Positions 47,678 through 56,820 of a stretch of DNA of 64,000 bases are shown here, piece after piece. The notes below the pieces were generated by a model. That model was not told where the DNA came from, ran no database searches, and saw only the letters and a program-made list of their open reading frames with translations. Source of the DNA: Mycobacterium pseudokansasii (GTDB taxonomy: Bacteria > Actinomycetota > Actinomycetes > Mycobacteriales > Mycobacteriaceae); NCBI RefSeq assembly GCF_900566075.1, contig NZ_UPHU01000001.1:3968325-4032324 (forward strand), given 5' to 3'. The translations under genes and the position numbers were made by a program. The stretch's first letter is position 1, and each line of letters opens with the position of its first letter.

Positions 47678-49379
47678 CCTGAATGCACCGATGCAATTGG
47701 CGCCTTGAGTGTGTCGTAACAGCAGAAGTGCCCTTTGACCTGGGAAGATCGGAGTTGGTGAAGCTTCAATCCGTCCCGAGGAAAGGGCACCTCGTAAGTG
47801 CAATTGTTACATGCCGCGGCCAAGACGCACGCCAGCTTCGATGACCCGAATCTCGTGTCGCATGCCGGGCTGGTGCCGGTGATGCGGCTGGCCCAGCTGG
47901 TGGGGCTGGAAGAGCTTGTCGCCCAGCATGTTCGGCTCAACGCCGAGGTGGGCGCCAACGCAGGTGTGAAGGTCGGCTCGCTGATCGCGGGGATGATCGC
48001 CGGCGCCGACGATATCGACGGCATGGACCTGTTGCGCCACGGCGCGCTGCCGGACACCTTCGGCGGGATCCGCGCCCCTTCCACGCTGGGGTCGTTTCTG
48101 CGCGCGTTCACCCACGGCCACGTGCGTCAACTAGGAGCGGCGCACCGCATGGTGCTGGCCGAGCTGGCCGCGCGCACCCCGCTGCTGCCCGGCGCCGATC
48201 AGCTGGCATTCATCGATGTCGACTCGACGCAGAAGCGGGTATTCGGGCCGGACAAGCAGGGCGCGGCGTTCGGGCATGCCAAGATCGCGTCCAAATCGCT
48301 GACGGTGCGCGGGCTTAACGCGCTGATCGCCACCGTGAGTACCCCGATCGCCGCCCCGGTGATCACCACCACCCGGCTGCGCGGCGGCAACGCCGCCTCC
48401 GCACGCGGGGCGGCATCGCTAGTGGCCGAGGCGATCAGCACTGCCCGCGCCGCCGGGATTACCGGGCTGATCGTGGTGCGCGTCGACTCGGCCTTCTACA
48501 ACGGGGCGTTCGTGGCCGCCTGCCGCCGCAATGGGGCACATTTTTCGGTCACCGTGCGCATGGATCCCAAGATCCGCCGTGCCATCGCCGCCATCGACGA
48601 GGACGCCTGGACCGCCATCGCCTATCCCAACGCGGTGTTCGACGAGCAGGCCGGGCAATGGATCTCCGACGCCGAGATCGCCGAAGTCCCCTACACCGCG
48701 TTCACCTCCACCCCAGCGCATGCCACCGAGGGGCGGTTGATCGTGCGCCGGGTGCGCGATCTGGCCAAAAGCCCCGCCGGCCACGGCCAGGGCGAGCTGT
48801 TTGCCGCCCACCGCTATCACGCGGTATTCACCAACAGCCCGTTTCAACTCGTGCAGGCCGAATCCCAACACCGCGCCCACGCCATCATCGAACAGGTCTT
48901 CGCCGACCTGTTCGCCGGGCCACTCGCCCATCTACCTTCGGGCAAGTTCAATGCCAATGCCGCCTGGCTGGCCCTGGCCGCCACCGCCCACGCGCTCACC
49001 CGCGCCCTGGGTGTGTTGGCCTCACCCGAACACGCCCTGGCCCGCGGTGCCACCATCCGCACCCAACTGATTAACGTCGCCGCCCGCCCCGCCCGCGCCG
49101 GACGTGACACGATCACCTGGCACCTACCCCGCGACTGGCCCTGGGAACAACACTGGCTCAACGCCTTTCACGCCACCCACCGCGGACCACCAGCGCTGGC
49201 CGCCTGAAAGAAAACCGCGCTCCGTCACCGCCCGCCCTGACCAAACCGCCCTACTTCAGGGGCCAATCCCAACTGGACAAGCTGGCAGAAGAGGCCAGCA
49301 GCTCAAACGCGCCACCACCCAGCGGCCTCAACTCAATCCGGTCGCAAACCGTCACACCAAGTACATCGGTGGATTCAGG
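47678..49379 (+). mobile_element. IS1380-like insertion sequence (about 1.70 kb)
   Basis: The terminal inverted repeats are cctgaatgcaccgatgcaat on the left and, reversed, cctgaatccaccgatgtact on the right (16 of the first 17 match). The flanking sequence CTTAG occurs on both sides (47673-47677 and 49380-49384) as a 5-bp target duplication. One transposase gene fills the element. Between the left end and the transposase lies an inverted repeat, GTGCCCTTT...GGGA (47728-47745) against TCCC...AAAGGGCAC (47774-47790), able to form a hairpin. The element interrupts a methyltransferase gene. Intact ends and ORF suggest recent transposition. Confidence 0.9.
47798..49207 (+). CDS. IS1380-family transposase
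   Basis: The 469-residue transposase begins with GTG 47798. DDE-type residues are visible in FIDVDSTQKRVFG (first Asp) and VRVDSAFYNGAF (second Asp), with the Glu expected in the C-terminal part near HAIIEQVFADLFAG. The sequence pattern SHAGLVPVMRLAQLVGLEEL and the PSGKFNANAAWLALAATAHA segment are typical of actinobacterial IS1380 elements. It should cut and paste the element. No stop or frameshift is seen, so it is probably functional. Confidence 0.92.
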   Translation: MQLLHAAAKTHASFDDPNLVSHAGLVPVMRLAQLVGLEELVAQHVRLNAEVGANAGVKVGSLIAGMIAGADDIDGMDLLRHGALPDTFGGIRAPSTLGSFLRAFTHGHVRQLGAAHRMVLAELAARTPLLPGADQLAFIDVDSTQKRVFGPDKQGAAFGHAKIASKSLTVRGLNALIATVSTPIAAPVITTTRLRGGNAASARGAASLVAEAISTARAAGITGLIVVRVDSAFYNGAFVAACRRNGAHFSVTVRMDPKIRRAIAAIDEDAWTAIAYPNAVFDEQAGQWISDAEIAEVPYTAFTSTPAHATEGRLIVRRVRDLAKSPAGHGQGELFAAHRYHAVFTNSPFQLVQAESQHRAHAIIEQVFADLFAGPLAHLPSGKFNANAAWLALAATAHALTRALGVLASPEHALARGATIRTQLINVAARPARAGRDTITWHLPRDWPWEQHWLNAFHATHRGPPALAA

Positions 49380-50096
49380 CTTAGCGGTGGCTCGGCGCAT
49401 CATCTCCCGGGCTTTGTCGACGTCCAGCCGCGACATGTCCGGGACCGCCTCGCAGCCCAGCCGGCTGCCGTCGGCGCTGAGCGCAGTGACGTTGTCCAGC
49501 AAGCGATCCTGAGCAGCCGGCGGCAGGTAACCGAAGAGCCCCTCGGCGATCCACGCGGTCGGCCGGCTTCTGTCAAAACCTGCGTGCAGCAAGGCTTTCG
49601 GCCAATCGTGGCGCAGATCGACGGCCACCGGGCGCAAATCGGCCGCCGGGGCGGCTCCCAGCCGGGCCAGGGTGGCGGTCTTGAACCCGATCACCTGCGG
49701 CTGGTCGATCTCGAACACCGTCATATCGGCCGGCCACGCCAACCGGTAGGCGCGCGCATCCAGACCGGATGCCAGGATCACGGCCTGACGGATCCCGGCC
49801 TGCGTCGCGTCGCGGAAGAACGAGTCGAAGAAGCGAGTCCGTGCGGCCATCGCATCGGGCATGTGCTCGAGCTTCCAAACGGACTCGTCGTCGTCGACGT
49901 CGGCAGCGACAAGGTCGCCGGTGGCCCACCGGGTGAAGAAGTCCACGCCGACGGCACGGACCAGTGGTTCGGCAAACCGGTCCTCGATCAAGGGGGCCGG
50001 GGCCTTGGTGGCTATCGCCCGGGCTGCCGCCACCATCGTGGCCGTCGCCCCCACGCTGGTTGCCAAGTCCCAGGTGTCGTTGTCGGTGCGTGGCAT
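49380..50096 (-). pseudogene. 5' fragment of the split methyltransferase gene
   Basis: The start is ATG 50096. [34 protein letters not shown] (SAM motif I of the LCM family), [12 protein letters not shown] and [10 protein letters not shown] identify the Rv0830-type methyltransferase family. The native sequence stops at MMRRATAK, where the IS begins; the frame then reads 43 more codons of IS sequence to a stop at 49251. The missing C-terminus is at 47457-47677. A truncated protein lacking the last 73 residues is unlikely to fold or act normally. Confidence 0.87.
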
Positions 50097-50125
50097 ATGC
50101 CTGCTCTCTCGTTCTCGGACCGCGG

Positions 50126-50140
50126 ATACTTAGATAGTAT
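50126..50140. promoter_or_regulatory. Small palindrome in the methyltransferase promoter region
   Basis: ATACT-TAGAT-AGTAT is a perfect 5-bp inverted repeat 30 bp upstream of the split methyltransferase start, in an AT-rich patch followed by TATAACGAACG. It could be a TetR-type operator or part of a promoter. Confidence 0.35.
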
Positions 50141-50302
50141 AACGAACGCTGGGGGGTGGCAGGGTTGCACCCCTGACGCGCGGCAGGTCTTCCGAGGGAG
50201 GCCACGCGCCCGGCGACAGCGCCGAACCCGATCGGCTGTCCAACAGTGCCGATATTGTCGACGCCCCCCGTTGGCGGCTCACGTGGTATTACGGTTGCCC
50301 TC

Positions 50303-51007
50303 ATGACGTTTCAGCCGCCGCCATATCCGCCGCCTGCACCGCCACCGGGGCCGGGCCCTTATCCACAACAACCCGGCTACCCCGGCGGCTACCCGCAGCA
50401 GCCCGGTCAGTACGGCCAGCCCTATGCGCCGCCTCCGCCGCCCCGGGGCACCAACGGCTTTGCGATCGCTTCGCTGATCTTCGGGGTTCTCGGCGGTGTC
50501 CTGCTAAGTGTCATCTTCGGCATCATCGCGCTCAAACAGATCAAGACTCGGGGTCAGGGCGGGCGCGGCATGGCAATCGCCGGTCTGGTGCTGTCCGCGC
50601 TGTGGACGTTACTCTTCGGGGTCGCGATCATCGCTGCCGTCGTAACCAACGACGGTTCGGTGCGCGCAACCAGCCTCGCCGTCGGCGATTGCATCGAGTC
50701 GATCCCGGGTGACAATGCGCGGGTCGCCACGCTTCCGAAGGTGTCGTGCGCCAAACCACACGAGGGCGAGGTGTATGCGCAATTGCGGGTCACTGCACGT
50801 AGTTTCCCCGGCCAGTCCACCCTGGAGAGCGACTATCGGGAGAGGTGCTTGTCGGCGTTCGCCGCTTATGCGCCCAATGCCGCAGACAGCGAGGACTTCG
50901 AAAGTTATGTGCTGTATCCCACGGAGGCGACCTGGAACCAGGGTGACCGCGACGTGGTATGCATCGCCACTACCAAGGTGAAACGCACCGGGTCGATCAA
51001 GGGGTGA
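50303..51007 (+). CDS. Proline-rich membrane protein with DUF4190 and septum-formation-like domain
   Basis: The 234-residue protein has a Pro/Gly/Tyr/Gln-rich cytoplasmic N-terminus (about 1-48) and then two membrane helices of the DUF4190 type (IASLIFGVLGGVLL and AIAGLVLSALWTLLFGVAII). The extracytoplasmic domain is about 125 residues, with cysteines in VGDCIES, VSCAKPHEGEVYAQ, RERCLSAF and VVCIATT. The CAKPHEGEVYA pattern is typical of the actinobacterial septum_form family. The role is unknown. ATG 50303 begins the proline tract. It is convergent with the VIT/vWA gene. Confidence 0.85.
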   Translation: MTFQPPPYPPPAPPPGPGPYPQQPGYPGGYPQQPGQYGQPYAPPPPPRGTNGFAIASLIFGVLGGVLLSVIFGIIALKQIKTRGQGGRGMAIAGLVLSALWTLLFGVAIIAAVVTNDGSVRATSLAVGDCIESIPGDNARVATLPKVSCAKPHEGEVYAQLRVTARSFPGQSTLESDYRERCLSAFAAYAPNAADSEDFESYVLYPTEATWNQGDRDVVCIATTKVKRTGSIKG

Positions 51008-51013
51008 GGGTGG

Positions 51014-53977
51014 TCACGGGCTAGTTGTCGGGCTGCCGGCCGCACTGGATGCTCGCGGGAACGACCACCGACGCAGCACCACGACGACCGCCAACACCAG
51101 CACGGCCAGCACCGGCAACCACGGCAACAGGAACCCGGCCGTCAACATGATGCCGTAGGCAGCCGAGAGCACCGAGTGCCAGCCGCGGTCGAGTGCACCG
51201 AGGAAGCCAACCCGGTTCACGGTCGGTTCGGCGGAGAGGTTGACATTGATCGTCGCGTAGGAAATCTGGTCGCCAAGCGTTGCGCGCTGAGCCCGCAGCG
51301 AGTCCAACTCGGCCTGTCGTTGGGTCAGCGACGACTCCGCGGCCAGCAGGTCAGCGGTGTTGTCGGCGCGGCGCATCAGTTCCAAGAGTCGATTGACCGA
51401 GGTCTGTAAGGCCTCGATGCGGGCATCGAGGTCGACGCGCTGCGACGTGACGTCAGCGTGGTTGATCGAGATCGACGTGACGGCCCCGAGCTTCTTGACG
51501 TCGGCCAGCACCGCGTCGAGCTTGTCGGCAGGAACGCGGACCACCAGATTGACCACCGGCGACCCGGACCGCGACGAGGTGCCGGACCGCTCCGACCGCG
51601 AGTCCACTCGCCCGCCGGCATCGGTGACCGTCAAGACCAGCCGGTCGGCCAGCTGGGCGGGCTCCGCGACGACCATCTGCAGCGAACCGGTGGTGACGAT
51701 GTCGCGCTTGTAGGTGCCGTCCGGCGGGGTGTGCGGCGGTGGCGGCGCCTCTGGTGCGGCCACCGTGTTTTCGGCGATGCCGCCCTTGGTCCCCGGAACG
51801 GTTGCATCCGCTGTTGCGGAAGGCTTGCCGGCCACTCCCGAGTCGCGCGCGGTGACGGGCAACCCGTCGCGGGTGAGCGACCACGCCCAGCCGAGACCGA
51901 CCAGCACGACGCCGGCGATGGCCACCGCAATTGCGTTGCGCAGCTTGATCGTTCGCGCGGCGACCGACGACGTAGTGGCGGACGGTGCCGCAGCCGCCGG
52001 CGTTGCCACCCGGGCGCCCGCCGCGTCGGCGGAGCCTGCAGACCGCGGCGCGCCCTGGTGAGAAATACCGGCGTCGTCCCGGGCCGGCCACCGCTCCCAT
52101 CCGGCCGGCGCCTCGACGGGTTGCATCACCCGATGCTGCACTTCACCCTTGGCGGCCACCCGGGGGTCCGAACTGTCCCGATGGTCACAAGCGACGACGT
52201 AGCCGGTGAACCTGCACAGCACTGTGAACCGCAGCGAGGTGTCGACGATCCGCTTTTCCAACTCCTCGGTGGCAGCCGCGACGTAGCGGTCCTCGAGGTC
52301 GCGTAGGTGGGCCCGCGCCCACCCAGCGGTGACGGCCGGCGCCTCGCGACGCTGTCCGGCGACTGTCGCTGACCAGTCCCCGCCTTCGCCGGTGGTGCCA
52401 CGCAGGGTCAGTGTGCCGGTCGCGTTTCCCCGGTACCGCCCGGTCACCACCAGCGGCACTCCCGGAAGCAGATCGGGTAGCCGAACCGGGCTTGCGCTGT
52501 CCGCGATGATGTTCAGCCCCTGGGCATGCAGCGTCAGCGAATGTGCGAGTGGCGCGCCGATACGACGTTGCAGGGCCTGCATTGCCTCGTCGAGGCGGTC
52601 CTCGCTTTCCACCAGCTCGCAATGGCCCGCGCCGAGTCCGACCAGGCGGTCCAGGAAGCCGCCGTTGAGGGCCTGGTCGATGCCGACCGCATACACCCGC
52701 ACCTGCTGCAGTTCGTGCGACAGCTCGCGGAGCAACTGGTCCTCGTTACCGACCTGCCCGTCGGTCACGACGACGAGCACGGCGTCACGCCCCTGCGAAC
52801 CACGCAACAGGGCCAGCCCCTGCCGCAGCGGTGCGAGCAACTCGGTGTCGCCACGGGCGTCGACACGGGCGAGGTGCTCGATGGCCCGGTACCGGTGCCG
52901 GTCACTGGCGTCGACCAGACCGTCGGGCAGACCCGCGGGACGCTCGATGAGATCGCCAAATGTGAGCACGGCGAACCGGTCTGCGCTGTCGAGCGTGTCG
53001 ACGATGCGGGCCGCGGTCCGGCGCGCGGCCGCCACCTTCCAACCGGCCATGCTGCGGGAGCGGTCCAGCAGCAACACCACGTCGCGGGGACGCGGCGGCG
53101 CGCCCGATGCCGGCGGCAGCACGGTGAGCTGATAGGTGCCCTCGTCACCGTCGGCATCGGGTACCAGCACGAGGGAATCGGTGAGGTCTTCGGCGCCGTA
53201 GCGCAGCCGCAGGACGAAATCCTGGTTGGCACGCTCGCCCGGCTGCACCGTGATGCGGCCGTCATCGGTCGACTCCGCGGGCAGGTTGGACCGCACCTCC
53301 GACAATGTGAGGCCGGCGGGGTCAATGCCGACGTCGATGGTCGCTAGAACGGGGTGCGGGAAGCCGGGCAGCAGCACCGGCGGGGTGATGCGCGAGGCGT
53401 CGGGGACTGCGTCGGTGTCAGCGGCGTAGCCGTCGCCGACCGCGCTATCCGGCAGCGGGGCGCCGGGGATGTAGCGCGGCGCGACCACCAACGGGAAGCG
53501 AAACGTGGCCGCACCGTCCTGGTAAGCCAGCGGGTTGACCAGCGTGAGCGCGACACTGACTCGTTCGGCGGGCAATATGTTGCCAACCCGCATGGTGAAG
53601 ACGTCCGGCCGCTCCTCTTCGACGATGGCTGCGCGCCGATCCGACACGATGATGTCGTCGTAGGCCCGGCGGGCAGCTTCACGCTCCAGGAGCTCGGCCT
53701 CGACCACCCGCCCGTCCACGGTCATCCGCATTCGGGTGACCGCGGCTCGATCCGGCAGTGGGAACACGTAGGTGGCTTCCAGCGGCACGTCGAAGGTGTT
53801 GACGAAATCCTGGGTCAACTCGACCTCACTGGTGAGCCCGGCGATCTCGACGCGCACGTCGACGCGCTCCAGCGGCAGACTGCCCCGGTCGGAATGCAGC
53901 GTGCCCGACCGAGCCCCGGCGTCTGCGGTGGCCGCGCCATGCTCTGCGTCGGTCATCGACGTGATGCGGACGGTCAT
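51014..53977 (-). CDS. VIT and von Willebrand factor A domain membrane protein with DUF4349-like C-terminus
   Basis: The 987-residue protein is built of a VIT domain (about 20-150), a vWA domain with the metal-ion site DRSRSMAGWK (DxSxS) near residue 307, a linker, a membrane helix (about 690-710, AIAVAIAGVVLVGLGWAWS), a Pro-rich stretch and a DUF4349-like region with a coiled coil. Two further hydrophobic segments close it. VIT/vWA proteins in bacteria often face the surface and bind proteins; the exact role here is unknown. It is coupled by ATGA to the MerR regulator upstream, an uncommon pairing. The start is ATG 53977, with GGAG upstream. Confidence 0.87.
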   Translation of the reverse strand: MTVRITSMTDAEHGAATADAGARSGTLHSDRGSLPLERVDVRVEIAGLTSEVELTQDFVNTFDVPLEATYVFPLPDRAAVTRMRMTVDGRVVEAELLEREAARRAYDDIIVSDRRAAIVEEERPDVFTMRVGNILPAERVSVALTLVNPLAYQDGAATFRFPLVVAPRYIPGAPLPDSAVGDGYAADTDAVPDASRITPPVLLPGFPHPVLATIDVGIDPAGLTLSEVRSNLPAESTDDGRITVQPGERANQDFVLRLRYGAEDLTDSLVLVPDADGDEGTYQLTVLPPASGAPPRPRDVVLLLDRSRSMAGWKVAAARRTAARIVDTLDSADRFAVLTFGDLIERPAGLPDGLVDASDRHRYRAIEHLARVDARGDTELLAPLRQGLALLRGSQGRDAVLVVVTDGQVGNEDQLLRELSHELQQVRVYAVGIDQALNGGFLDRLVGLGAGHCELVESEDRLDEAMQALQRRIGAPLAHSLTLHAQGLNIIADSASPVRLPDLLPGVPLVVTGRYRGNATGTLTLRGTTGEGGDWSATVAGQRREAPAVTAGWARAHLRDLEDRYVAAATEELEKRIVDTSLRFTVLCRFTGYVVACDHRDSSDPRVAAKGEVQHRVMQPVEAPAGWERWPARDDAGISHQGAPRSAGSADAAGARVATPAAAAPSATTSSVAARTIKLRNAIAVAIAGVVLVGLGWAWSLTRDGLPVTARDSGVAGKPSATADATVPGTKGGIAENTVAAPEAPPPPHTPPDGTYKRDIVTTGSLQMVVAEPAQLADRLVLTVTDAGGRVDSRSERSGTSSRSGSPVVNLVVRVPADKLDAVLADVKKLGAVTSISINHADVTSQRVDLDARIEALQTSVNRLLELMRRADNTADLLAAESSLTQRQAELDSLRAQRATLGDQISYATINVNLSAEPTVNRVGFLGALDRGWHSVLSAAYGIMLTAGFLLPWLPVLAVLVLAVVVVLRRWSFPRASSAAGSPTTSP

Positions 53978-54594
53978 GATGGGCTCCGTTCATTGAGGGG
54001 CGGGCCGGACAGCAAGTCACGTTCGGCCAGTAGTTCGAGCAGTGGCCGAGCGGCGGTGTGGATCGCGTCGATGTCGTCTTCGTCGGGTGCGCCCGGCAGT
54101 ACCAACAGTGCCCCGCCGGGTAGGTGAACGGCCGCCAATGTGGTGACAGTGTCAGCGCCGTGAGCCGCTGGTTCGGTAGCCGGCGCAGGTGTGGGCGGGG
54201 CGGCCCAGAAGCGGCTCCGGCGCGCGGGTGCCGGCAGCTCGACGGATGCAGGCTCCGGCTCGGCGATGACAGCGTCGGGGACGGCGGCGACCTTTCGCAG
54301 TGTTTCGTCCGTCGCTCCGGCCAGTTCGCCCTGGATCTCGGCGAGCGAATAGCCCTGCGCCTGAAGGCGTTTGACGGCGACAAGCTGTAGCAGGTGCCGG
54401 GGGCGGTAGACCGCGGTGCGGCCCTGCCTGGCCGGCGGGTCCACGAGTCCGGCCGTCGTATACCACCGCACCGCCCGCCGGTCGGGTAGCTCCCGGACCC
54501 GCCCGTTGGGGGCTCCCGGATACGCGGGATCGGCCAGGCTGACGGCGACCCGTCGCACCAGCTCGTCCAGCGTCCAGGACGCCTGTTCGGTCAT
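53974..54594 (-). CDS. MerR-family transcriptional regulator
   Basis: The 206-residue protein begins with a winged-helix MerR domain (about 8-85): WTLDELVRR, VRWYTTAGLVDPP, YRPRHLLQLVAVKRLQAQG, SLAEIQGELAG. A Pro/Ala-rich linker follows, then a C-terminal part (TVTTLAAVHLPGGALLVLPG) without recognised ligand motif. It probably controls its own promoter at the inverted repeat 54605-54629 and, with it, the coupled VIT/vWA gene. No metal-binding cysteines are present, so metal sensing is unlikely. Confidence 0.85.
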   Translation of the reverse strand: MTEQASWTLDELVRRVAVSLADPAYPGAPNGRVRELPDRRAVRWYTTAGLVDPPARQGRTAVYRPRHLLQLVAVKRLQAQGYSLAEIQGELAGATDETLRKVAAVPDAVIAEPEPASVELPAPARRSRFWAAPPTPAPATEPAAHGADTVTTLAAVHLPGGALLVLPGAPDEDDIDAIHTAARPLLELLAERDLLSGPPLNERSPS

Positions 54595-54604
54595 GTCTCA
54601 ATAC

Positions 54605-54629
54605 TGACACTGTTACTATTACACTGTCA
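54605..54629. promoter_or_regulatory. Inverted repeat upstream of the MerR gene
   Basis: TGACACTGT-TACTATT-ACACTGTCA (8 of 9 arm positions pair) begins 11 bp upstream of the MerR ATG and overlaps the expected promoter. MerR regulators usually bind such dyads between the -35 and -10 boxes. Confidence 0.6.
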
Positions 54630-54668
54630 ACGTTGGCGGTTAGGCCTCGCCGAAACTCGGCCGTTGGA

Positions 54669-55571
54669 TCAGCGGTGTCCCAGCACGTCGGCATTTGCCA
54701 GTGTTTGCGCCTCAGCGGCCAGCGCCGAAGCCCGGTTGGCATACGCAATGGCCTCGGACTCGTTGGTTGCCTCCTTGCCGTGCGCCGCTGCCAGATGCCG
54801 TTTCGCCTCTTCGAGTCGGGTCCGGGCCTCAGCGCCGATGCTTGCGCGATGCCGTGCGACGTAGTCGGAAATTTGGCGCAATCTGGCGTCCGCCCGGGCC
54901 AGCGCCTGCACCAAGTTTTGCTCGGGTACTTCAATGTTCGCGTGGACATCACCGCGGTCCAGCCGCCGGTGGCGCCTGCGATAGAGCACCACAACCACCA
55001 GGGCTACGACTACGACGACTACGACGACTAGGACGACTAGGACGACTAGGACGACCAGGGCCACCGCGATCGCGATCGGCTGCCACGCCCATTTCGCGGA
55101 GTTCGGCGCCTTGTTCAATCCTTCGGCCGCAGCGACCGCGGCACCGCTCCAGTCCCTGGCGGTCACCGCCGGTTCAATATTGTTGCTGCGCAAGCTGTTC
55201 AGCTCGTCTGCGGTGAGCACCTGCATCTTCGGCGGCAGGGCGAGAACATACAACTTGGTGTTCGTGGCCACCGCCAGCAGCGCGTCCTGGTCGCCCATCG
55301 CACTGGCGATGCGGGTTCGCTCGGCCCAGTTGTCGGGTTTGAACCGGGAGAAGTTGTCGACGTAGACCACCCACAGCTGGATGCGCCGGTCGCGGTAAAG
55401 CCGGTCGATTGCCGAACTGACCGCCGCCCGGCCGGAATCGGTCAACGCGCCGGTGTTGTCGGTGATGTGATCGGTGAGCTTGGACGGCGGGAGCGCCCCA
55501 GCGGGTGTTGCCGGCAGTAACCCCGCAAGGATCGTCACGAGGACGGCACCGATGAGGCGGACCATGCGCAT
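54669..55571 (-). CDS. TPM-domain membrane protein
   Basis: The 300-residue protein has a signal peptide (MRMVRLIGAVLVTILAGLLP) and a TPM domain (about 30-165) with DHITDNTGALTDSGRAAVSSAI and LWVVYVDNFSRF. An almost pure Val/Leu/Ala membrane segment lies at about 170-196, followed by an Arg-rich stop (YRRRHRRLDR) and a C-terminal helical coiled coil (about 215-300). It resembles the N-terminal half of the longer mycobacterial Rv2345-type proteins. The function is unknown; TPM domains are linked to membrane-protein turnover. The membrane segment is encoded by tandem DNA repeats. Confidence 0.85.
   Translation of the reverse strand: MRMVRLIGAVLVTILAGLLPATPAGALPPSKLTDHITDNTGALTDSGRAAVSSAIDRLYRDRRIQLWVVYVDNFSRFKPDNWAERTRIASAMGDQDALLAVATNTKLYVLALPPKMQVLTADELNSLRSNNIEPAVTARDWSGAAVAAAEGLNKAPNSAKWAWQPIAIAVALVVLVVLVVLVVVVVVVVALVVVVLYRRRHRRLDRGDVHANIEVPEQNLVQALARADARLRQISDYVARHRASIGAEARTRLEEAKRHLAAAHGKEATNESEAIAYANRASALAAEAQTLANADVLGHR
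55004..55058. repeat. In-frame microsatellite coding a valine-rich helix
   Basis: Units of tacgac/gactac change into the 9-bp unit gacgactag repeated about three times, then gacgaccag. Read on the minus strand it codes VVLVVLVVLVVVVVVVVA. Units are multiples of three, so slippage would lengthen or shorten the membrane helix without a frameshift. Confidence 0.75.
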
Positions 55572-55674
55572 ACGGGTAACCTAGCCCTGATCCGTGGACG
55601 GGCCGGCTGCTCACTTGCAACGGTTGTCCACGCGGACCCGAACCCGGACCGACGGCTGCCGCTACTGTGCGTAA

Positions 55675-56610
55675 ATGCTTCATCTGCGGGTGATTTCGCC
55701 GACTGAGTCGAGCGATTCGGTGCTCCAGGTCCTTCGCCGCGAGGTGGGGGTGACCCACATCGTCGTGCACCGGGATGCGGCACTAGATCCGCGGGGCGAC
55801 GAGATCACCGCCGACATCGCGCGCGAATGCGCCAACGACGTCATCGACGAGCTCAAGGCACTCGGGCTCAAACGGCGGGGAGCGATCACCCTCGACGTGG
55901 TCGACACGGTGGTGTCCACGGCGGCATACCGCGCCGAGAAAGAGGCCGACGGCGATCCCGCCGACGCGGTGATCTGGGACGAATTGGCCGAGCGAACCCG
56001 GGAAGAGTCCACGCTCAACGCCACCTACCTGACGTTTCTGACGCTGGCCTGTCTCATCGCGGCGGTCGGGGTCGTGACGGATTCCCCGGTCACGGTTGTC
56101 GGCGCGATGGTGGTGGGCCCGGAGTTCGGGCCGCTTGCCGCGCTCGCGGTCGCTTTCGTGCGGCGGCGCGGCTACCTCGCCCGGCGGGCGGCGCTGGCGC
56201 TGGTCGTCGGTTTCCCGTTGGCGATGTTGGTCACGGCGATCGGCGTGCTCGGCGGTGAGGCCGTGGGCTGGATCAAGCTGGGCAACACCCGACAGCTCGA
56301 ACAGGTGGACTTCATCTTTCAGGTCGGTCCGCTGTCGTTCGTGGTCGCACTGTTCGCCGGCGCAGCCGGGATGCTATCGCTGGTGTCCGCGAAATCCTCC
56401 GCGCTGGTCGGGGTGTTCATTTCGGTGACCACGGTCCCAGCCGCCGGATTCGCGGTGGTCGCCGCCACCGTGGGCGACTGGCAGGTCGCCCGACAGTCCG
56501 CGGTACAACTCGGGGTGAACCTGGCTGGGATCGTGCTGGCAGGGGTCCTGGTGCTGTGGGTCCATCTCCGTACCGGCTCACGCCGGCGGGGGCCAGCGCT
56601 GAACGCGTGA
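55675..56610 (+). CDS. DUF389 (TIGR00341-like) membrane protein
   Basis: The 311-residue protein has a cytoplasmic N-terminus (about 1-115), with LRVISPTESSDSVLQVL and a second half like an ACT-type fold, followed by about six membrane helices (from LTFLTLACLIAAVGVVTDSP; VVGAMVVGPEFGPLAALAVA; LAGIVLAGVLVLWVHL). VGAMVVGPEFGP is the family signature, usually GAMLISPLMGP-like. The function is unknown. It is divergent from the TPM gene with a 103-bp gap. Confidence 0.88.
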   Translation: MLHLRVISPTESSDSVLQVLRREVGVTHIVVHRDAALDPRGDEITADIARECANDVIDELKALGLKRRGAITLDVVDTVVSTAAYRAEKEADGDPADAVIWDELAERTREESTLNATYLTFLTLACLIAAVGVVTDSPVTVVGAMVVGPEFGPLAALAVAFVRRRGYLARRAALALVVGFPLAMLVTAIGVLGGEAVGWIKLGNTRQLEQVDFIFQVGPLSFVVALFAGAAGMLSLVSAKSSALVGVFISVTTVPAAGFAVVAATVGDWQVARQSAVQLGVNLAGIVLAGVLVLWVHLRTGSRRRGPALNA

Positions 56611-56820
56611 GAACGGAAACGCCCGCGCCCGATCGACGCCGGGATCCCCGTAAATGCCGATTTGCACACTGGCCGACATGCAGGCCTGCTTTTCGCTGCT
56701 ACAGCTTGGTGTCGGGATGTCCTGTGGCGCAGGTACGTCGACGGCACCTACCAGGGGCGCTCGCCGGGATGACCGATTACCGGGGCGGCTGGGCTCGTTG
56801 GCGTCGCCCGGTCGTCCGCC
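56611..56820. other. Intergenic, nothing recognised
   Basis: Convergent gap of 210 bp between the DUF389 and HTH genes. I see no coding frame with family features and no clear terminator. Confidence 0.45.
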
